Origin: Catellatospora sp. IY07-71 | GTDB taxonomy: Bacteria > Actinomycetota > Actinomycetes > Mycobacteriales > Micromonosporaceae | Length of the DNA: 64,000 nt | Assembly: GCF_018326265.1 (NCBI RefSeq) | Contig: NZ_AP023360.1 | Coordinates: 2,347,501-2,411,500, forward strand | Direction of reading: 5' to 3' | In this document: positions 60,503 through 64,000 of the stretch, in pieces | Layout: each line of letters begins with the position of its first letter | Numbering within the stretch: position 1 is the first letter of the stretch | Notes under the pieces: generated by a model | Told to the model about the DNA's origin: nothing | Seen by the model: only the letters and a program-made list of their open reading frames with translations | Database searches by the model: none | Made by a program: the position numbers and the translations under genes

Positions 60503-61288
60503 TCAGCCTCCGTGGACGGTCAGGGCGCGCAGCGCGCGCCGCCAGATGAGCCGGGCGCCCCACCACAGCGCCACCACCCAGGCCGCCTGGACGGCCAGCA
60601 GCCGCAGCGCCTCCCAGCCGGTGGCCTGCTCCAGGAAGATCGCGGCCGGGGTGGCCGTGATGCTGGCGAACGGCAGCACCGACGCCGGTCCGGCCAGCCA
60701 GGCGGGCAGCAGCGCCAGCGGGATCAGCGCGCCGGAGAACAGCGTCACGATCGCGTCCTTGGCCCAGGAGACGCCCATGAAGTTCTGGGTCCAGAAGCAG
60801 ACCATGGTGGTGATGTACGCGATGGCGAACTTCAGCGGCGCGACCATCAGGAAGCTCAGCACGAACAGCAGCGCCTGGCCGGGTCCGGGCAGGGGCAGGC
60901 CGTCGGTGAGCGCCATCACCGCCGTGGCCGCCACCGCGATCGCGATGAACTCCGTGGCCAGGCCGCCCATGTGCTCGCTGAACCGGGCCCACTGGTAGTC
61001 CAGCGGTTTGGTCAGGTCGGTGGCCACGTGCCCGTCGAGGATGCGGTTGGCCATCCACCAGTCGCCGTACGCCGAGCCCAGCGCGCCGGTTGCCCAGCCC
61101 ACCAGCAGGTACGCCTTCATCCGGTCCCAGTCGTAACCGCCGATTGCGCCGTCGGCCAGCAGCGCGTGCCACACCGCCAGCGAACCCGCGAGGAACGTCG
61201 CCCCGCCGATCCACAGGATCACCGAACTCATCCGGTATGCCAGGATCCGGCGCGCCGACATGCGCAGCAGCCCGAGATACGGCTTCAT
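60503..61288 (-). CDS. ABC-2 type permease (first subunit)
   Basis: A 261-residue membrane protein with about six helices (MSSVILWIGGATFLAGSLAVWHALL, LLFVLSFLMVAPLKFAIAYI and LPAWLAGPASVLPFASITATPAAIFLEQ among them, read in blocks). HVATDLTKPLDYQWARF is typical of this permease group. Its ATG overlaps the TGA of the ATPase gene (ATGA), so translation is coupled. Confidence 0.82.
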   Translation of the reverse strand: MKPYLGLLRMSARRILAYRMSSVILWIGGATFLAGSLAVWHALLADGAIGGYDWDRMKAYLLVGWATGALGSAYGDWWMANRILDGHVATDLTKPLDYQWARFSEHMGGLATEFIAIAVAATAVMALTDGLPLPGPGQALLFVLSFLMVAPLKFAIAYITTMVCFWTQNFMGVSWAKDAIVTLFSGALIPLALLPAWLAGPASVLPFASITATPAAIFLEQATGWEALRLLAVQAAWVVALWWGARLIWRRALRALTVHGG

Positions 61289-62283
61289 CGCAGCAGCTCC
61301 CCGGCGTACACCTTGCGCACCACGTCCTCGATCGCGGGCTCGTCCAGGTGCAGCTCGCCGACCTCGACCACGTCCAGCACCGCGGCGATGACCCGCCCGG
61401 CGGTGTACCGGAACCGGTCGAACGTGATCGTCACCTCGGTCGGGCTCTCGCCGCCGACGATCTCGACCTCGGGCAGCCGCTCGGCCAGCTTCTCCAGCGG
61501 GGTGACCTCGGCCAGCTGCAGGTGCATCCGGCGCACCCGGGCGAAGCGGTCCTTCATCTCGGCCAGCGGGCCGTCGAAGATCTTGCGGCCCTCGTCGATG
61601 ATGACGATCCGCTCGCACACGTCCTCGATGTCGCCCAGGTCGTGTGTGGTCAGCATGAGCGTGGTGCCGTCGGCGCGCAGCTCCCGCAGGAACTCGCGGA
61701 CCCGGTCCTTGACCGCGATGTCCAGGCCGATGGTCGGCTCGTCCAGGTACACGATCTTCGGCTGGTGCAGCAGGGCCGCGGCCAGGTCGGCGCGCATACG
61801 CTGGCCGAGGGACAGCTTGCGGGACATCACGGGCAGCAGGTCGCCCAGGCCGAGCACGGCGTCGAGCCGTTCCAGCCGCTGCTTGTAGAAGGCCGGGCTC
61901 AGGTCGTACATGTCGCGCAGCAGGTCCAGCGACTCGCGCACCGGCAGGTCCCACCACAGCTGCGTGCGCTGGCCGAACAGCACGCCGATGTTGCGCGCGT
62001 TGGCGACGCGGTCGGCGTTCGGGTTCAGCCCCGCCACCGACACCGTGCCCGCCGTCGGCACCAGGATGCCGGTGAGCAGCTTGATCGTGGTCGACTTGCC
62101 GGCCCCGTTGGGGCCCACGTACGCCACCGACTCGCCGGCCTCGATGGACAGGTCGATCCCGTCGACCGCGCGGAAATCCTTGAACCTTCGCTGCACCAGA
62201 TGCTTCAGGGCGCCCCGTAGACCCGGATCCTTCAGCGGCCGACGGAAGATCTTCGTCAGCCCTCGGGCCTCCACCAATGACAT
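61285..62283 (-). CDS. ABC transporter ATP-binding protein
   Basis: A 332-residue ATPase that drives the two ABC-2 permeases encoded after it. Walker A is VGPNGAGKSTTIK, the Q-loop follows in FGQRTQLWWDL, the signature is RKLSLGQRMRADLA (LSLGQ), Walker B is KIVYLDEPTIGLD and the switch His is in TTHDLGDIE. A C-terminal extension (about 235-332) is typical of the DrrA/viologen type. The ATG has GGGAGGG upstream. It is divergent from prmC. A 10-bp inverted repeat lies in the shared promoter region. Confidence 0.9.
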   Translation of the reverse strand: MSLVEARGLTKIFRRPLKDPGLRGALKHLVQRRFKDFRAVDGIDLSIEAGESVAYVGPNGAGKSTTIKLLTGILVPTAGTVSVAGLNPNADRVANARNIGVLFGQRTQLWWDLPVRESLDLLRDMYDLSPAFYKQRLERLDAVLGLGDLLPVMSRKLSLGQRMRADLAAALLHQPKIVYLDEPTIGLDIAVKDRVREFLRELRADGTTLMLTTHDLGDIEDVCERIVIIDEGRKIFDGPLAEMKDRFARVRRMHLQLAEVTPLEKLAERLPEVEIVGGESPTEVTITFDRFRYTAGRVIAAVLDVVEVGELHLDEPAIEDVVRKVYAGELLR

Positions 62284-62370
62284 GCCGCGACCCTCCCAGC
62301 GCCCCTGTTCCGGGGTCAACCGGATTCCCGCCCACCCGCCCCGCCTCGGCCTCCGGATGATCGTCCGACT

Positions 62371-62421
62371 TGCCTGGCACCTGGGCGTATCTTGAGCGCG
62401 CATTCGGCCATGTGCCAGGCA
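62371..62421. promoter_or_regulatory. Possible operator: 10-bp perfect inverted repeat
   Basis: TGCCTGGCAC (62371-62380) and its complement GTGCCAGGCA (62412-62421) flank a 31-nt spacer in the 224-bp gap between the ABC operon and prmC. It may be a site for a regulator of the exporter, or a terminator-type fold. Confidence 0.3.
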
Positions 62422-62507
62422 GATTGGGTGATCTTCGGCGGGCCTTGGGCGGCCGGCGCGGGGTGACCGGGGGGAGGGGTGGCCGGGGAGGCGGTTACGG
62501 TGGGCGG

Positions 62508-63341
62508 ATGCCCGTCCTCTCCGCCCAGCTCCGGCAGGCCGCCGCCGAACTCGCCGCCGCCGGGATCGACGCCCCTCGCGTCGAGGCGGAGCTGCTCGCG
62601 GCACATGTCCTCGGCGTCGCCCGGGGGCGCCTGCTGCTGATCGACTCGCTGAGCGACGCGCAGGCCGAGCAGTTCGGCCAGCTGGTGCGGCGGCGGGCGG
62701 TGCGGATCCCGTTGCAGCACCTCACCGGCACCGCGCCGTTCCTGGACCGGGAGCTGCTGGTCGGGCCCGGCGTCTTCATCCCGCGCCCGGAGACCGAGCT
62801 GCTGGCCCGCTGGGGGATCGAGGCGCTGGCCGGGCTGACCGACCCGGTGGTGCTGGACCTGTGCAGCGGCTCCGGCGCGCTGGCGATCGCGGTCGCCGAC
62901 GCCCGCCCGGACGCGCGCGTGTACGCCGTCGAGCGCAGCGAGGACGCCCTGCCCTGGCTGCGCCGCAACACGACCGGCACCGGGGTGGAGGTGCTGCCCG
63001 GCGACGTGCGCACCGTCCCGCTCCCCGCGCCCGTGGACCTCGTCCTGAGCAACCCGCCCTACGTCCCGCTGGCCACGGCCGTGCCACCGGAGGTCGGCCA
63101 CGATCCCGCCGAGGCCGTCTTCGCCGGCGCCGAGGGCCTCGACCTCATCCCCGCGCTCATCGAGCGCGCCGCCGAGGTGCTCCGCGACGGCGGCCGCCTC
63201 GGGGTCGAGCACGACGACACGCATACCCCCGCCATGTCCGCCCTCCTGGCCGCAGCCTGGACCGACGTCCGCACCCACCCCGACCTGGCCGGCCGCCCCC
63301 GCTTCACCACCGCCATCAGGAAAGGAAGGGCACCTTCTTAA
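62508..63341 (+). CDS. prmC: Release factor glutamine methyltransferase PrmC
   Basis: Methylates the GGQ glutamine of release factors with SAM. In this 277-residue protein the N-terminal helical domain (1-75) leads to PRPETELL, the SAM motif VLDLCSGSGALAIAVA and the catalytic NPPYVPL. The ATG at 62508 gives the usual N-terminus; the ribosome site is weak. The last residues (RKGRAPS) and the stop are encoded by a family C repeat. The natural end was therefore probably a few codons earlier or different. Confidence 0.93.
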   Translation: MPVLSAQLRQAAAELAAAGIDAPRVEAELLAAHVLGVARGRLLLIDSLSDAQAEQFGQLVRRRAVRIPLQHLTGTAPFLDRELLVGPGVFIPRPETELLARWGIEALAGLTDPVVLDLCSGSGALAIAVADARPDARVYAVERSEDALPWLRRNTTGTGVEVLPGDVRTVPLPAPVDLVLSNPPYVPLATAVPPEVGHDPAEAVFAGAEGLDLIPALIERAAEVLRDGGRLGVEHDDTHTPAMSALLAAAWTDVRTHPDLAGRPRFTTAIRKGRAPS

Positions 63342-63373
63342 CGGTTTCCGTAGAGGAAGGGCACCTTCTTAAC
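63322..63373. repeat. Repeat family C, copy 3 (second arm inverted)
   Basis: AAGGAAGGGCACCTTCTTAAC is followed by GGTTTCCGTAGAGG and then AAGGGCACCTTCTTAAC again. In the other two copies the second arm reads AAGGTGCCCTTCTTAAC, so the central GCA/TGC is flipped here. The first half lies inside the prmC frame and provides its stop (63339-63341). Confidence 0.85.
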
Positions 63374-63407
63374 GCTGTCGCCGCCTCACCGTCCCAGGGA
63401 GGGAGCC

Positions 63408-64000
63408 GTGCGTGCCGAATGCGAACAGCGCATGACAGACTGGCTCACCGTGAGGCTCTACGACTGCCGCAACGTCGTCGAACGTGATCGGGGAATCCAG
63501 GCCGCGATCGACGCCGTCTCCTCCGGTGACCTTGTGGTCCTGCCGACCGACACGGTGTACGGCATCGGTGCCGACGCCTTCAAGCCGTGGGCGGTGACCA
63601 ACCTGCTCAGCGCCAAGGGCCGGGGCAGGCACATGCCGCCGCCGGTGCTCGTCGGCTCCCGGCACACCCTCGACGGGCTCGTCATGCGGCTGCCGTCGGT
63701 GGCCCGCGACCTGGTCGAGGCGTTCTGGCCCGGCGCGCTGACGATCGTCGTCGAGCAGGCGCCGAGCCTGCAGTGGGACCTGGGCGAGACCGGCGGCACC
63801 GTCGCCGTGCGCATGCCGCTGCACCCCGTCGCGCTCGAAGTGCTCCGCAAGACCGGCCCGATGGCCGTCTCCTCGGCCAACCTGACCGGCCAGGCCGCCG
63901 CGCTCACCGCCGAGCAGGCCCGCGACCAGCTCAGCTACAAGGTCAGCGTGTACCTGGAGGCCGGGGAGTGCCCCAGCCCGGTGCCCTCGACCATCGTCGA
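63408..64000 (+). CDS. L-threonylcarbamoyladenylate synthase (YrdC/Sua5 family), partial
   Basis: Makes threonylcarbamoyl-AMP for the t6A modification of tRNAs that read ANN codons. About 197 codons are present before the window edge. The frame opens at a GTG with GGGAGGGA just upstream; ATG at 63432 and GTG at 63450 are in-frame alternatives. Visible motifs are VVLPTDTVYGIGADAF, SAKGRGRHMPPPVLVG, FWPGALTIVVE, VAVRMP, MAVSSANLTG and PVPSTIVD. It follows prmC by 66 nt, the usual actinomycete order. Confidence 0.93.
   Translation, partial: MRAECEQRMTDWLTVRLYDCRNVVERDRGIQAAIDAVSSGDLVVLPTDTVYGIGADAFKPWAVTNLLSAKGRGRHMPPPVLVGSRHTLDGLVMRLPSVARDLVEAFWPGALTIVVEQAPSLQWDLGETGGTVAVRMPLHPVALEVLRKTGPMAVSSANLTGQAAALTAEQARDQLSYKVSVYLEAGECPSPVPSTIV

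Noticed and set aside
63342-63407. Second repeat arm as an intrinsic terminator after prmC
   Set aside because: In this copy both arms point the same way, so a strong stem with a T-run cannot be drawn as it can in the other copies.

Overview
The window is about 64 kb of very GC-rich DNA. It has dense genes, many GTG starts, strong GGAGG-type ribosome sites and a complete core set: argS-lysA-hom, thrC, thrB-rho, rpmE-prfA and prmC-YrdC/Sua5. This points to an actinomycete. The short intergenic repeats, glycogen genes and secreted proteins fit the Micromonosporaceae (Micromonospora, Actinoplanes or Catellatospora-like); family-level placement is inference. There are no phage, integrase, transposase or CRISPR genes.

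Region 1 (1-10 kb) is storage carbon metabolism. It holds the 5' end of a sensor kinase, then a branching enzyme, a GT4 alpha-glucan synthase and a glycogen debranching enzyme on the minus strand. A GH63-like glucosidase is divergent from these, and a phosphofructokinase follows. Region 2 (10-31 kb) is accessory. It includes a PIG-V-like membrane glycosyltransferase, a secreted S1 protease, a formylglycine-generating enzyme (FGE), an HdeD-like protein and a ZIP transporter. Divergent from these are a sulfatase with a histone-like tail, a HAD phosphatase and an amidohydrolase. Secreted beta-helix and helical proteins, an MFS pump, an epimerase, a SnoaL-like protein, a TrmB/LuxR regulator, a subtilase-propeller fusion and a NYN ribonuclease follow. 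Region 3 (31-37 kb) has a 1507-residue secreted LamG/FG-GAP protein, tRNA-Arg(CCG) and an LPXTG wall protein.

Region 4 (37-51.5 kb) is core amino-acid metabolism: DUF305/DUF3105, argS, lysA, hom, thrC, thrB and rho. The threonine genes are interspersed with a PH-like membrane protein, an MFS pump, an SPFH protein with a small RHH partner, and a small membrane protein. Region 5 (51.5-64 kb) has a secreted phosphodiester glycosidase/phosphoesterase behind a Pho-box-like repeat, a Uma2 nuclease-fold protein and a two-gene T4-like RNA-repair operon (RNA ligase 1 plus polynucleotide kinase-phosphatase). It then has rpmE-prfA, a three-gene ABC exporter on the opposite strand, prmC and the start of the threonylcarbamoyl-AMP synthase gene.

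Three families of short inverted-repeat elements lie just 3' of genes, and one of them supplies the end of the prmC reading frame. Several genes have a TAnnnT hexamer 6-8 nt before the start codon and no ribosome site, which suggests leaderless mRNAs. The RNA-repair operon is the most interesting system here. The repeat elements, the basic-tailed sulfatase and the FG-GAP protein with an Rhs-type front end are next.
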